Below are positions 16,645 to 27,900 of a stretch of DNA of 64,000 bases, one piece after another. Source of the stretch: Methylohalomonas lacus (GTDB taxonomy: Bacteria > Pseudomonadota > Gammaproteobacteria > Methylohalomonadales > Methylohalomonadaceae). Below the pieces are notes generated by a model that was given only the letters and a program-made list of their open reading frames with translations, made no database searches and was not told the DNA's origin. Where the stretch lies: the NCBI RefSeq assembly GCF_024808875.1, contig NZ_JANUCT010000003.1, forward strand, positions 62,001-126,000, read 5' to 3'. Position 1 is the stretch's first letter, and the number at the start of each line of letters is the position of its first letter. The position numbers were made by a program, and so were the translations under genes.

Positions 16645-18011
16645 TGGAAGTTTTACAACACATTATCGCCTTTATCGTTGCCATCGGCATCCTGGTGACG
16701 TTTCACGAATTCGGCCATTACTGGGTGGCGAAACGCTGCAACGTGAAAATACTGCGCTTTTCGGTCGGTTTCGGCCGCGCGCTGTGGCGTCGCCGGTTTG
16801 GCCCGGATGGTACCGAGTTCGTCGTTGCCGCGTTACCGCTTGGTGGCTACGTCAAGATGCTGGACGAGCGCGAAGGCGAGGTGCCGGCAGCCGAACTGGA
16901 TCGCGCCTTCAACCGCAAGCCGCTGGGTCAGCGTTTCGCCATTGTGCTGGCCGGTCCGTTGTTCAATCTCATTTTTGCCGTAGCCGCCTACACGCTGATG
17001 TACACGGTGGGCATGACCGGCATCAAGCCGCTCGTCGGCCAGGTGGAACCGGAGTCGATCGCCGCCGAGGCGGGCCTGGACAGTGGTGACGAGATCATCG
17101 CCGTCGGTGACCGGAGTACCGGTACCTGGGCGTCGGTCGCCGAGATCATTGTCGGCCGAGTGGTCGACGGTGAGCCGGTACGCCTGCAGGTGCGCGACGC
17201 AGATGGCGGTGTCAGTACGCGGACGCTGGATATCGCTACATTGTCGCTGGATGATATCGCCGCCGGCAGTCTGCTGACCCGGCTGGGTATCGAGCCGCGT
17301 CGGCCGCCCCTGCCGGCCCGCGTGGCCCAGGTCGTCGATGACAGCCCGGCTGCCCGTGCCGGCCTGCAGTCCGGGGATGAAATCGTCGCTGTGGACGGCA
17401 TGGCTGTGGCCGACTGGTTTGCGCTGGTCGAGCAGGTCCAGGATCGGGCCGGTGAGCCAGTCACACTGACGCTCGAGCGAGACGCTGAGCGGCGCCAGGT
17501 CGAGCTGACGCCGGAAACAGCGACCCTGGAGGATGGCAGTGAAGTGGGTCGTATCGGTGTCTCCGTTGATACGGAACCGGATATCCCGGCAGAACTGCGC
17601 GGGACCGAGCGTTACGGACCGCTGGAGTCGCTGGCGAGAGGTGTGGTTCGTACCGGTGAGATGTCCCTGTTGACGCTGCGGGTGCTCGGCAAAATCGTCA
17701 CCGGCGAAGCATCGGTAAAAAATCTGAGTGGCCCCATCAGCATTGCCCAGTATGCCGGCTATTCGGCGGCAGTCGGTATCGCCGCTTTCCTTGGCTTTCT
17801 TGCAATTGTCAGTGTCAGCCTCGGCGTGTTAAACCTTCTGCCGGTACCGCTACTGGATGGCGGTCATTTAATGTATTACCTTATCGAGTTCGTAAAAGGT
17901 AGCCCCGTGTCCGAACCGGTTCAGGCGGTCGGACAACAAATCGGTCTCGCTCTCCTGCTGGGTCTGATGTCGGTCGTTATATACAACGACATCGCCCGGC
18001 TGTTGGGATAG
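16644..18011 (+). CDS. rseP: Site-2 intramembrane protease RseP
   Basis: RseP cleaves anti-sigma factor RseA within the membrane and clears signal peptides. The 455-residue protein has the zinc motif HEFGH at residues 21-25 in the first TM helix, two tandem PDZ domains (around PLVGQVEPESIAAEAGL and ARVAQVVDDSPAARAGLQ), and the second catalytic motif NLLPVPLLDGGHL near the end. Start and stop are normal. It lies 35 bp before bamA, the conserved gammaproteobacterial order. Confidence 0.96.
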   Translation: MEVLQHIIAFIVAIGILVTFHEFGHYWVAKRCNVKILRFSVGFGRALWRRRFGPDGTEFVVAALPLGGYVKMLDEREGEVPAAELDRAFNRKPLGQRFAIVLAGPLFNLIFAVAAYTLMYTVGMTGIKPLVGQVEPESIAAEAGLDSGDEIIAVGDRSTGTWASVAEIIVGRVVDGEPVRLQVRDADGGVSTRTLDIATLSLDDIAAGSLLTRLGIEPRRPPLPARVAQVVDDSPAARAGLQSGDEIVAVDGMAVADWFALVEQVQDRAGEPVTLTLERDAERRQVELTPETATLEDGSEVGRIGVSVDTEPDIPAELRGTERYGPLESLARGVVRTGEMSLLTLRVLGKIVTGEASVKNLSGPISIAQYAGYSAAVGIAAFLGFLAIVSVSLGVLNLLPVPLLDGGHLMYYLIEFVKGSPVSEPVQAVGQQIGLALLLGLMSVVIYNDIARLLG

Positions 18012-18046
18012 TGGCCTGGTCACACGACAAGTAATATAAAGACAGT

Positions 18047-20395
18047 ATGCAGACCCCTATCAAGCAAGTATTGTGGTTTTTATTGGCTTTTATCCTGTTT
18101 CAGAACGGTATTCAGGCCGCAGAAGAATTCACAATCGAAGACATTCGTGTCGAAGGACTTGAACGTATCACTCCGGGTACGGTATTCAACTACCTGCCTG
18201 TGAAGGTAGGTGACCGCTTCGATGACGCCTTGTCCGGACAGGCCGTACGATCGCTGTTCCAGACCGGGTTCTTCAATGACGTCAAGCTCGAGCGTGACGG
18301 CAACGTGCTGGTTGTCCAGCTGGAAGAACGACCAGCCATTGGCAGTATCGAGGTTAACGGCAACGAGGCTATTGATTCCGAGGATCTCATGACCGGGCTG
18401 CGTCAGGTCGGGTTTGCCGAGGGCCGTGTTTTCGATCAGGCGTTGCTGGAGCAGGTCCAGCAGGAGCTGCGTCGTCAGTATTTTTCGCGTGGCAAATACG
18501 CCGTCAAAATCAACACGGATGTTACAGAGTTGAATAATAACCGTGTTGGTATAACCATCGATATTTCCGAGGGTAGAACGGCCCGGATCAAGGATATCAA
18601 CATCGTCGGTAATGAATCCTTTGATACCGATGATCTGCTGGACGAGTTCAATCTGACCACAGAGACGTGGTTTTCCTTTATTACCAGTTCCGATCAGTAT
18701 TCGCGTCAGAAGCTGGGCGCTGACCTGGAAACATTGCGTTCATACTACCTCGACCGGGGCTATGTGAATTTCAATGTCGATTCGACCCAGGTATCGATAA
18801 CGCCAGACAAAAAGGACATTTATATAACGATAAACATTAGTGAAGGCGAACAGCATAAAATCAATGAGATTAAGCTGGCCGGCGAACTGATTCTTCCAAA
18901 AGAAGAACTGGTGGAGCAAATCACCATTTATCGTGATGATATCTTCTCACGCAAGGAGATAACAGCAACCAGCGAAAATCTTACTGATGCGCTGGGAGAT
19001 GAAGGCTATGCCTTCGCCAATGTTAATGCGATACCCGATATCGATAAGGAAAATAAAGTTGTTGACCTCACTTTCTTTATAGATCCAGGCAAGCGTGTTT
19101 ATGTGCGGCGTATCAATTTCTCTGGCAATCAGAAAACTCGTGACGAGGTTCTGCGGCGGGAAATGCGTCAGCAGGAAGGCGGCTGGGTATCGACCAAACA
19201 AGTTGAACGTGGCCGTGTTCGACTGCAGCGTCTGGGTTATTTCCGTACAGTCAATGTCGAAACGCCGGCTGTTCCCGGAACCGTTGATCAGGTAGATGTC
19301 AATTACGAGGTTGAGGAAATGCCCTCGGGCAACCTGATGGCGGGTATCGGTTTCTCACAGAACCAGGGCCTGATATTCCAGACCAGCGTAACCCAAGATA
19401 ATTTTCTGGGCAGCGGCAAGCGGATTTCATTCAGCTTCAATAACAGTGAAGTTAACCGGCGATTCGGCTTTGGTTACACGAACCCCTATTACACGATTGA
19501 TGGTATCAGTCGAGGCTTTAATGCTTTTTACCAGGAAACCGATGCTTTTCAGGCCAACCTGACCCAGTACGATTCAACCATCTGGGGCGGCAGTGTCAAT
19601 TTCGGGATTCCGATCAGTGAGTTCAACACACTGAATTTTGACTTCGGTTATGAAAATACCGAAATCGAAACAAACCAGCGACTTGGTTCCAGTATTGTTA
19701 CAGACTTTCTGGAAGGTAACGAAGGCCGTTTTGATATATGGCGTGCGGGAACCAGTTTTACGTATGATTCCCGGAATAAGGCCATATTACCGGATTCCGG
19801 CACACTACAGCGTATTCGCGCCGAGGTATCGGTGCCGTTGATTGGGGAGTCACTGGAATTCTACAAACTCGATTATCGTTCGGAATATTTCTTCCCGTTG
19901 ATCGAGGATTATATTCTGAATATCAGTACTCAGGTCGGTTATGGCGATGGTTACGGGGGTACTGAGGAGTTGCCATTTTTTGAAAACTTCTTTGCCGGTG
20001 GCCCACGTTCCGTAAGAGGTTATGAGGAAAATACCCTGGGCCCGAAGGATGTGACAAGTTTTGGTAGAAATCGTCCAATTGGCGGTAAGCTGAAATTGGT
20101 CGCTGGTGCTGAAGTGATATTGCCGGTGCCTTTTTTCAAGGATAACGAGTCGGTAAGAATATCCGGTTTCTTCGATGCAGGTAATGTATATGGTCCGAAC
20201 CCGAATGACCCAAACTATGATCCGGATAATCCGAGTTATGACGTCAAACTGAGCGAGTTGCGCTATTCAACGGGTCTGAGCGGCATATGGATATCGCCAT
20301 TTGGCGTGGTCAGTGTCAGTCTGGCGGTTCCGATCGGCGATAAAGAGGGTGATGACACCCAGCCATTCCAGTTCACATTTGGTACATCTTTTTAA
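18047..20395 (+). CDS. bamA: Outer membrane protein assembly factor BamA
   Basis: BamA is the central Omp85 insertase of the BAM complex. The 782-residue protein has a signal peptide (cleavage near GIQAAEEF), five expected POTRA repeats beginning FTIEDIRVEGLERITPGTVF, and a C-terminal 16-strand barrel. The barrel holds the lid-loop motif GGPRSVRGYEENTLGP (VRGY in place of the usual VRGF) and ends QFTFGTSF with the aromatic BAM recognition terminus. The DNA begins to lose GC across this gene. Confidence 0.97.
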   Translation: MQTPIKQVLWFLLAFILFQNGIQAAEEFTIEDIRVEGLERITPGTVFNYLPVKVGDRFDDALSGQAVRSLFQTGFFNDVKLERDGNVLVVQLEERPAIGSIEVNGNEAIDSEDLMTGLRQVGFAEGRVFDQALLEQVQQELRRQYFSRGKYAVKINTDVTELNNNRVGITIDISEGRTARIKDINIVGNESFDTDDLLDEFNLTTETWFSFITSSDQYSRQKLGADLETLRSYYLDRGYVNFNVDSTQVSITPDKKDIYITINISEGEQHKINEIKLAGELILPKEELVEQITIYRDDIFSRKEITATSENLTDALGDEGYAFANVNAIPDIDKENKVVDLTFFIDPGKRVYVRRINFSGNQKTRDEVLRREMRQQEGGWVSTKQVERGRVRLQRLGYFRTVNVETPAVPGTVDQVDVNYEVEEMPSGNLMAGIGFSQNQGLIFQTSVTQDNFLGSGKRISFSFNNSEVNRRFGFGYTNPYYTIDGISRGFNAFYQETDAFQANLTQYDSTIWGGSVNFGIPISEFNTLNFDFGYENTEIETNQRLGSSIVTDFLEGNEGRFDIWRAGTSFTYDSRNKAILPDSGTLQRIRAEVSVPLIGESLEFYKLDYRSEYFFPLIEDYILNISTQVGYGDGYGGTEELPFFENFFAGGPRSVRGYEENTLGPKDVTSFGRNRPIGGKLKLVAGAEVILPVPFFKDNESVRISGFFDAGNVYGPNPNDPNYDPDNPSYDVKLSELRYSTGLSGIWISPFGVVSVSLAVPIGDKEGDDTQPFQFTFGTSF

Positions 20396-20416
20396 TTAAT
20401 TTGGAGTTGTCTCTTG

Positions 20417-20944
20417 ATGAAATCGATTACAGCTAGTTTCTTTATCGCAGTAGTGCTGATGTTATCAGCACCTGTGGTATCCAGTCAGGAGGTCAAGATA
20501 GGTGCTGTCAACGCGGTACGTATCCTGGAAAATTCTCCTCAGGCAAAAGCCGCACGCGAAAAGATACAGCGCGAATTTGCGCCGCGTGATCGCGAGCTTG
20601 TTGAAGATCAGAAGCGGCTCAAGGAAATGGAAGACAGACTATCCAAGGATGGCGCCATTATGAGTGAAGCTGAACGCTCGGAACTGGAGCGCAAAATTGT
20701 TCAGCTTAAACGTGACATGAAACGGAGTCAGGATGAATTTCGTGACGATCTGAACTTCCGGCGTAACGAGGAATTTGGGGAAATACAGAAATCGATTCTC
20801 CAGGCCATACAGACTGTTGCCAAGGATATGGGCTACGACATCGTCCTGGGTGAAGGCGTCATATATGCCAGTAAAAAGGTCGATATAAGTGATCAGGTTA
20901 TCGAGTACCTGCGGAAGCAGCATGAGTCCGGAGGCGGTCAGTAA
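20417..20944 (+). CDS. skp: Periplasmic chaperone Skp/OmpH
   Basis: Skp holds unfolded outer-membrane proteins in the periplasm as a trimeric jellyfish-shaped chaperone. About 175 residues with a signal peptide (ends VVSSQEVK), the family start VKIGAVNAVRILENSPQAKAA, a long charged coiled coil (about residues 50-125) and a C-terminal beta segment with DMGYDIVLGEGVIYASKKVD. ATG 20417 is preceded by GGAG; an adjacent TTG adds only one residue. Confidence 0.93.
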   Translation: MKSITASFFIAVVLMLSAPVVSSQEVKIGAVNAVRILENSPQAKAAREKIQREFAPRDRELVEDQKRLKEMEDRLSKDGAIMSEAERSELERKIVQLKRDMKRSQDEFRDDLNFRRNEEFGEIQKSILQAIQTVAKDMGYDIVLGEGVIYASKKVDISDQVIEYLRKQHESGGGQ

Positions 20945-20956
20945 GTACCGTATATT

Positions 20957-21979
20957 ATGCCTTATAAACTGGGCGATATAGCAGAGCATCTTAATGCCGA
21001 ATTGCGCGGTGACCCTGAATGTCTGATCAGTGAGTTATCTACGCTCGCGGAAGCGACGCCCAGTTGTCTGAGCTTCCTGTCGAATCGTCGCTATATCAAG
21101 CAACTGGAGTCTACACAAGCTGCTGCAGTAATTCTGGATAATAAAAATGCCAACAAATGTCCCGCTCATGCACTTGTTGTAGATAATCCCTATCTCGGCT
21201 ATGCGCTTGCAGCCCAGCTATTGTATCCGCTTACTGATATAAAGCCTGGTATCCATAGTACTTCGTCGATTGCCGAGACCGCCAGAATTGATGCCAATAG
21301 CCAGATTAATGCGCACGCCGTTGTGCAGGAGGGTGCCGTAATTGGCACTGGTGTTTTTATAGCCTCCGGTTGTGTGATTGGCAGTAATGTTGTCATTGGC
21401 GATAACACGCGATTACTCGAGAATACGGTTGTTTGCCATCATGTTGTGATCGGGAAGAATGTATTAATTCATCCGGGCGTCGTTATTGGCGCTGATGGTT
21501 TTGGCCTTGCCGAACAGAATGATGGCAGCTGGATAAAGATTCCACAGATTGGCAGTGTGATCGTTGAGGACGATGTTGAAATAGGGGCTAATACGACGAT
21601 TGACCGTGGTGCTCTTGGAGATACCTATATAGGCAGGGGCGTGAAAATTGATAACCAGGTTCAGATTGGACACAACGTCACTATTGGTGAATTTACTGCC
21701 ATAGCCGGCTGCACCGGAATTGCTGGTAGTTCCAGACTGGGTAAGCGGTGTCGTATTGGTGGAGGGTGCGGTATAAGTGGCCATCTGGAAATCACGGATG
21801 ATGTAATACTCACTGGAATGTCTGCTGTTAATAATTCCATAATACAATCAGGTATTTATTCATCACCGCTCTCAGCAACAGACAATAAGACCTGGCGCAA
21901 GAATGTAGCTCGATTTCATCGACTGGATGAATCCTTTAAAAAAATTCGCGATGAAATCAGCGAAATAAAAAATGGCTGA
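20957..21979 (+). CDS. lpxD: UDP-3-O-(3-hydroxyacyl)glucosamine N-acyltransferase LpxD
   Basis: LpxD adds the second 3-hydroxyacyl chain in lipid A synthesis. The 340-residue protein has an N-terminal uridine-binding region (LSTLAEATPSCLSFLSN) followed by a left-handed beta-helix of hexapeptide repeats. These include VVIGADGFGLAEQNDGSWIKI and the catalytic-His region DNQVQIGHNVTIGEFTAIA. It sits 12 bp after skp and before fabZ-lpxA-lpxB. Confidence 0.96.
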   Translation: MPYKLGDIAEHLNAELRGDPECLISELSTLAEATPSCLSFLSNRRYIKQLESTQAAAVILDNKNANKCPAHALVVDNPYLGYALAAQLLYPLTDIKPGIHSTSSIAETARIDANSQINAHAVVQEGAVIGTGVFIASGCVIGSNVVIGDNTRLLENTVVCHHVVIGKNVLIHPGVVIGADGFGLAEQNDGSWIKIPQIGSVIVEDDVEIGANTTIDRGALGDTYIGRGVKIDNQVQIGHNVTIGEFTAIAGCTGIAGSSRLGKRCRIGGGCGISGHLEITDDVILTGMSAVNNSIIQSGIYSSPLSATDNKTWRKNVARFHRLDESFKKIRDEISEIKNG

Positions 21980-21994
21980 GCTTGCGCCTATATA

Positions 21995-22456
21995 ATGGTA
22001 AATGAAATGAATTCATTAGATATAGATAAGATAAAGGCCTGCCTGCCGCACAGGTATCCATTTTTGCTGATTGATAAAGTTCTGGACTATGATCCACATA
22101 AATCATTGACAGCTATAAAAAATGTCACGGTTAATGAGCCTTTTTTTCAGGGACATTTTCCTAATAAGCCGGTTATGCCAGGTGTGTTAATTATAGAGGC
22201 AATGGCGCAAGCTACCGGTCTTCTGGGGTGTATCAGCGCAGAGAACGATAGGGCGGATGACTCGCTTTATTATCTTGTTGCTGTTGATAACGCACGATTC
22301 AGGCATCCCGTGGAGCCTGGAGACCAGTTGGTCATTAATGTTGATTTTGAAAAAGCACGCCGAGGTATCTGGTGCTTCAAGGTTAAGGCAACTGTTGATA
22401 AAGAAGTGGTTGCGTCTGCCGATTTAATGACAACAAAGAAGGACCCGACTTCTTGA
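21995..22456 (+). CDS. fabZ: 3-hydroxyacyl-ACP dehydratase FabZ
   Basis: FabZ dehydrates 3-hydroxyacyl-ACP in fatty-acid elongation and competes with lipid A synthesis for substrate. This 153-residue hotdog-fold enzyme has [13 protein letters not shown], the catalytic His in [14 protein letters not shown] and the catalytic Glu in [12 protein letters not shown]. An ATG at 22007 is an alternative start. Its stop overlaps the TTG start of lpxA. Confidence 0.96.
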   Translation: MVNEMNSLDIDKIKACLPHRYPFLLIDKVLDYDPHKSLTAIKNVTVNEPFFQGHFPNKPVMPGVLIIEAMAQATGLLGCISAENDRADDSLYYLVAVDNARFRHPVEPGDQLVINVDFEKARRGIWCFKVKATVDKEVVASADLMTTKKDPTS

Positions 22457-23226
22457 TTCACGCAACTGCGATTATTGATCCTGCAGCGCAGATTGATGAA
22501 TCTGCAGATATAGGACCATATAGTGTCATTGGATCCGAAGTAGAGATTGGCGCTGATACAGTTGTTGGTTCGCATGTAACCATAACAGGTCCTACAAGGA
22601 TCGGTCGGAACAACCAGATTTATCAATTCTGCTCAATTGGTGAATGTCCTCAGGATAAAAAATTTTCTGGTGAAAAAGAATCATCTCTGGTTATAGGGGA
22701 CGGTAATGTCATTCGTGAATATTGCTCGCTCAATCGCGGAACCGCCCAGGGTGGTGGGACTACCCGGATAGGAAATTACAACTGGATAATGGCCTATGTA
22801 CATGTGGCTCATGATTGTATTGTTGGCAACCACAATACGCTCGCTAACAATGCTACATTGGCTGGACATGTAATAATTGATGATTATGTAACATTAGGTG
22901 GTTTTACTGGTATTCATCAATTTTGTCATATTGGCAGTTATAGTTTTATGGCTATATCGTCAGTTATTGTTAAGGATGTTCCACCTTATTTAATGGTGGC
23001 CGGGAATACCGCCAGACCCTGTGGTTTGAACAAGGAAGGTCTTAAAAGACATGGTTTTACTGTGGACACCATAAATGCGATAAAAAAGGCATATAAAATT
23101 TTGTATCGCGATGGCCTGATGTTGAATCAGGCCATGGAAAAACTTACTGAACTTGCTATCGATTTCGATGAAGTCAGTAGATTTGTCGAATTTATACGTA
23201 ATTCAAAACGCGGTGTTGTCCGCTAA
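22453..23226 (+). CDS. lpxA: UDP-N-acetylglucosamine acyltransferase LpxA
   Basis: LpxA starts lipid A synthesis by O-acylating UDP-GlcNAc. The 257-residue protein begins [20 protein letters not shown], has hexapeptide beta-helix repeats, [19 protein letters not shown] and the catalytic histidine at about residue 120 in [15 protein letters not shown], then a helical C-terminus. The start appears to be TTG at 22453, overlapping the fabZ TGA, because no suitable ATG precedes the conserved N-terminus. That implies re-initiation coupling. Confidence 0.95.
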   Translation: MIHATAIIDPAAQIDESADIGPYSVIGSEVEIGADTVVGSHVTITGPTRIGRNNQIYQFCSIGECPQDKKFSGEKESSLVIGDGNVIREYCSLNRGTAQGGGTTRIGNYNWIMAYVHVAHDCIVGNHNTLANNATLAGHVIIDDYVTLGGFTGIHQFCHIGSYSFMAISSVIVKDVPPYLMVAGNTARPCGLNKEGLKRHGFTVDTINAIKKAYKILYRDGLMLNQAMEKLTELAIDFDEVSRFVEFIRNSKRGVVR

Positions 23227-23264
23227 TCAATACTTGTAAAAATTCTACTGATAAATGCAAAACC

Positions 23265-24410
23265 ATGTTGCGCGTTGGATTGGTTGTAGGAGAGCCATCA
23301 GGAGATGAGCTGGCTGCTGGTCTGGTCAAAGCGCTGCAGAAGTTACATGGGCAAGTAAAAGTAGAAGGCATACTCGGCCCCCGGCTAGCAGAACTTGGCG
23401 GGAAAATCATTTTCCCCATGGACGCTCTTTCTATTATGGGGCTTGCAGAAGTCGCCTCCCATTATCTTGAATTGGTGAGTGTTCGAAACAGATTAAAGCA
23501 TTATTTTTTAAGAAACCCCCCAGATGTTTTTATTGGCATTGATGCTCCAGACTTTAATTTAAAACTTGAATATGAGCTTCGCCAGTCAGGTATAAAAACG
23601 GTTCATTATGTCAGCCCCAGTGTCTGGGCATGGCGCTCCGGCCGTGTTAAGACAGTTGCTGAATCAGCGGACCTGTTATTAACACTTTTCCCTTTCGAAG
23701 AAAAATTTTATCGCGGCGAGCAGATAAGAACGATCTGTGTCGGGCATCCATTAGCTGATGCCATACCTCTTCAGCCATCTACCGAGGAAAGACGAAACGA
23801 ACTCGGCTTGCCAGCTGATAAAACGATAATTGCACTAATGCCGGGCAGCCGCCGAGCTGAAATGGATCGACATATTGTCCCGTTTATATTGACAGCTTCT
23901 GAGTGTTTCGCACGAGATAAAAATTTACATTTTGTAACAAGTCTTATCAATGAGGACATGCTAAGCCAGTTTCGAGAGACTGTGGAAAGATATGCACCAG
24001 GCTTGCCTGTCACTAGTTTTATCGGTATATCACGCAAGGTCCTTGAAAGCTGCGACCTGGCTTTATTGGCTTCGGGAACAATTACACTGGAGACAATGCT
24101 TCTAAAAAAGCCAATGGTGATTGGCTATAAAATGTCGACAATAAGTTATTACCTGCTTCGGTGGTTAATATCATCAAAATGGGTCGGTCTTCCGAATATC
24201 CTTGCTCAGGAAAACCTTGTTCCTGAGTATTTCCAGTATGACGTCAATCCTGAAGTCCTTGTGCCTGCTCTCAAGCATTGGATATTTGACAAAAATGCTG
24301 CGGATAACCTGCGCTCAAAATTTTATAATATGCATGTTGAAATGAGGCGTGATACCAACAAAATTGCTGCAAATGCAGTACTGGAACTCTGTGAGAACAA
24401 CCTGACATGA
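23265..24410 (+). CDS. lpxB: Lipid-A-disaccharide synthase LpxB
   Basis: LpxB joins lipid X and UDP-diacylglucosamine into the disaccharide core. This 381-residue GT19 glycosyltransferase has VGLVVGEPSGDELAAGLVKA, GIDAPDFNLKLEYELR, VHYVSPSVWAWRSGRVK, VGHPLAD, ALMPGSRRAEMDRH and GLPNILAQENLVPEYFQ. Its stop overlaps the rnhB ATG by 4 bases. Confidence 0.96.
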   Translation: MLRVGLVVGEPSGDELAAGLVKALQKLHGQVKVEGILGPRLAELGGKIIFPMDALSIMGLAEVASHYLELVSVRNRLKHYFLRNPPDVFIGIDAPDFNLKLEYELRQSGIKTVHYVSPSVWAWRSGRVKTVAESADLLLTLFPFEEKFYRGEQIRTICVGHPLADAIPLQPSTEERRNELGLPADKTIIALMPGSRRAEMDRHIVPFILTASECFARDKNLHFVTSLINEDMLSQFRETVERYAPGLPVTSFIGISRKVLESCDLALLASGTITLETMLLKKPMVIGYKMSTISYYLLRWLISSKWVGLPNILAQENLVPEYFQYDVNPEVLVPALKHWIFDKNAADNLRSKFYNMHVEMRRDTNKIAANAVLELCENNLT

Positions 24411-24997
24411 ACCACCTTATTTTGACAGCAGACAAGCTTATAGCGGGTGTCGACGAAGTAGGCAGGGGGCCTTTGGCGGGACCCGTTGTCGCAGCTGCAG
24501 TCATCCTGGATCCAGAACGCTCTATACCCGGGCTGACTGATTCCAAGAAATTAAGTAATAAAAAGAGAGAGTATTTCGCACTGCAGATCCAGGAAAATGC
24601 TTATGCAATAGGTATTGGTAGTGCGGATGTGCATGAAATAGATAAAGTCAATATTCTTCAGGCTACCTTTCTGGCCATGCAACGGGCTATTTCAGATCTT
24701 GGCTGTTCCCCAGGTCGTGTTCTCGTTGATGGCAACCAGTGTCCTGAATTATCTTGTACTGTTGAAGCAATTATCAATGGTGATTGCCTTGAGCCGGCTA
24801 TTAGTGCGGCTTCTATTATTGCGAAAGTGCATCGTGATAATTTAATGTATGATTTTGACAAGGAATTCCCGGATTATGGGTTTGCCGGTAATAAAGGCTA
24901 CCCTACAAGGGAGCATATAAATGCATTGAATGCCTTAGGTCCTACCCGCATTCATAGGCGCAGTTTCAAGCCTGTCGCCAATTGTCTGGGTCAATAG
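24407..24997 (+). CDS. rnhB: Ribonuclease HII
   Basis: RNase HII cuts RNA in RNA/DNA hybrids and removes misincorporated ribonucleotides. The 196-residue protein has the signature IAGVDEVGRGPLAGPVVAAAV (catalytic Asp/Glu), LTDSKKLSNKKRE, VLVDGNQCPEL and AASIIAKVHRDNLM. It is overlapped by lpxB upstream and followed directly by dnaE (1 bp gap), which is the conserved order. Confidence 0.96.
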   Translation: MNHLILTADKLIAGVDEVGRGPLAGPVVAAAVILDPERSIPGLTDSKKLSNKKREYFALQIQENAYAIGIGSADVHEIDKVNILQATFLAMQRAISDLGCSPGRVLVDGNQCPELSCTVEAIINGDCLEPAISAASIIAKVHRDNLMYDFDKEFPDYGFAGNKGYPTREHINALNALGPTRIHRRSFKPVANCLGQ

Positions 24998-24998
24998 C

Positions 24999-27900
24999 AT
25001 GTCGGATTCATTTGTACATCTTCATGTCCACAGCGAGTATTCCATAGCAGATAGTCTGCTTCGTGTACGGGAGACAGTAAATAGGGCAGCTGAATTAGGC
25101 ATGCCGGCAATAGCCCTTACAGAATTGCATAACTTATTTTCTGTCGTAAAATTCTACCGCGCGGCCGAAGAGGCTGGTATTAAGCCAATAATTGGTGCCG
25201 AGATTACGGTCGCTGATGAGGCCAGTTCGGCGCCTCGTGGACGCATGGTCATGCTTTGCCAGGATATCCATGGTTATCATAATCTATGCCATTTAATAAC
25301 CGAATCCTATGTCAATGGCCAGATTAATGGTGTCCCCACGGTCAATATATCCTGGCTAAATGATTATAATGATGGTCTGATTGCTTTATGCAGTGCACGA
25401 CATGGTGACGTAACTTCTGCTCTTCGCCATGGGAATATAGAATATGCTAAAGAATCAATAAATTATTGGAAGAGTCTGTTTTCTGACCGTTATGTGATCG
25501 AGGCCGTCCGAGGCAACCGTGAAGACGATATCCTGGTTGATCAGACTCTGCGTTTGACACAAGAGTATGATGTCCCTGTTATAGCCAGCAATGATGTCCG
25601 CTTCATGCATCGTGATGATTATGATGCTCATGAAGTTAGAGTATGTATACAGCAGGGACGCAGTCTGACTGATCCAAGAAGAATCCGCGAATATACTGAA
25701 TCTCAATACCTTCGCAGCTCACATGAGATGCGTGAATTATTCTCGGATTATCCTGAAATCCTGGACAATACACTTAGAATTGCCGAGCGTTGCAATCTTA
25801 TTCTGGATCTGGATAAGCCAAACATGCCGGACTACCCGGTGCCGGCTGGTTATGATCAGGATTCACTTCTGGTTGAAGAAGCTTATAACGGTTTGCGCGA
25901 ACGAGTCATTGCGCGCGCTCAATTACGACATGGTGAAGTTGACGAAGCACAATATCAGTCGCGCCTACAAAGGGAATTGGATGTTATTACTTCAATGGGG
26001 TTTTCAGGCTATTTTCTGATTGTTTCTGATTTTATTAGGTGGGCCAAGTCAGAAAACATACCTGTTGGCCCAGGCCGTGGCTCGGGTGCCGGCTCTCTCG
26101 TTGCTTATGCACTGGGCATTACAGCGCTTGATCCCCTGGATTACGATCTTCTTTTTGAGAGATTTCTTAACCCTGAACGCGTGTCTCTTCCAGATTTTGA
26201 TATCGACTTCTGCATGGAGAGACGTGATGAAGTTATCGCATACGTTGCCAAACGCTATGGACGTAATCAAGTATCACAGATCATAACCTATGGCAGTATG
26301 GCAGCAAAAGCGGTTGTTCGTGACGTTGGCAGAGCACTAGGTCATGCCTATGGTTTCGTAGATCAGATTGCGAAATTGATACCTTTCGAAATTGGTATGA
26401 CATTGGACAAAGCGCTCCAGGAAGAGCCGTCCTTGAAAGAGCGCTATGATTCTGAAGAAGACGTCACGATATTGATAGATCTTGCCTGTAAGTTGGAAGG
26501 TCTGTGTAGAAATGCGGGTCGTCATGCTGGAGGCGTTGTTATAGCACCCAAGCCTCTTATCGAGTATATGCCTTTATATGCAGAGCAGGGTAGCGAGAGT
26601 ACCGTTACCCAGTTTGATATGGGCGATGTTGAAGCTATTGGGCTTGTTAAGTTCGATTTTCTTGGTCTCAGGACACTAACCATTATTGAATGGGCCGTAC
26701 GCGATATAAATGCGCGCCGTTCAGCTGATGGTGAAGAGCTTCTGGATATTACAACTATTCCATTAGATGATAAGCAGGCATTCAAGCTTGTACAACGAAC
26801 GGATACCATGGCAGTTTTTCAGCTTGAATCAGAAGGAATGAGAAAGCTGATCAAGCGACTTCAGCCAGATAGTTTCGAAGATATGGTAGCTCTGGTAGCT
26901 CTATTCAGACCTGGACCACTACAATCCGGCATGGTGGACGATTTTGTCGACCGCAAGCATGGGCGTTCTAAAATTCATTATCCTCACCCGGCGCTTGAAC
27001 CAATATTAAAACCTACTTATGGCGTTATCCTGTATCAGGAGCAGGTGATGCAAATTGCCCAAACATTAGCCGGTTATACTTTGGGCGCAGCAGATCTTTT
27101 ACGCCGTGCTATGGGCAAGAAGAAGCCGGAGGAGATGGCGAAACAGCGTGATATCTTTGTTAGTGGTTCTATAGCTAATAATGTTGATAAAGACACGGCT
27201 GTTTATATTTTTGATTTGATGGAAAAATTTGCAGGATACGGCTTCAATAAATCACATTCTGCTGCTTATGCTTTAGTTGCATACCAGACTGCCTGGTTAA
27301 AAGCGCACTATCCGGCTGCTTTTATGGCGGCGGTACTTTCTTCTGATATGGACAATACCGATAAGGTAGTTCAGTTGCGTGAAGAATTGCGCCGGATGAA
27401 TTTGGATCTGTTACCCCCTAATGTCAACCAAAGTCTATATGAATTCAGTGTTTCAGACGATAACTCTGTCAGATATGGTCTGGGCGCTGTTAGAGGTGTC
27501 GGACGTAATGCGGTTGAGGCCATTATAGATGAACGTAAAAATGGTTTCTTTTCTGATCTTTTTGATTTTTGCAGACGTTGTGATTCAAGGAAAGTAAATA
27601 GGCGTGTGCTTGAAGCCCTGGTTCGTTGCGGTGCGCTGGATGATTTTGGCCACCATAGAAGTTCCTTGATGGCCAGTCTGGATAAGGCCTTGCATTATGC
27701 GGAACAGTCAATAACCAATGATCGTCTTGGCCAAAATGATTTGTTTGGTCTTGGCTCTGATAAAAACCCTGATGCAGAAACAAATACTATTATTGAAATG
27801 CCCGAATGGGCGGATGATGAGCGCCTGCAAAATGAAAAAGATACTCTGGGGTTTTATCTCCATGGTCATCCAATAATTAAATATGAAACTGAATTATCAC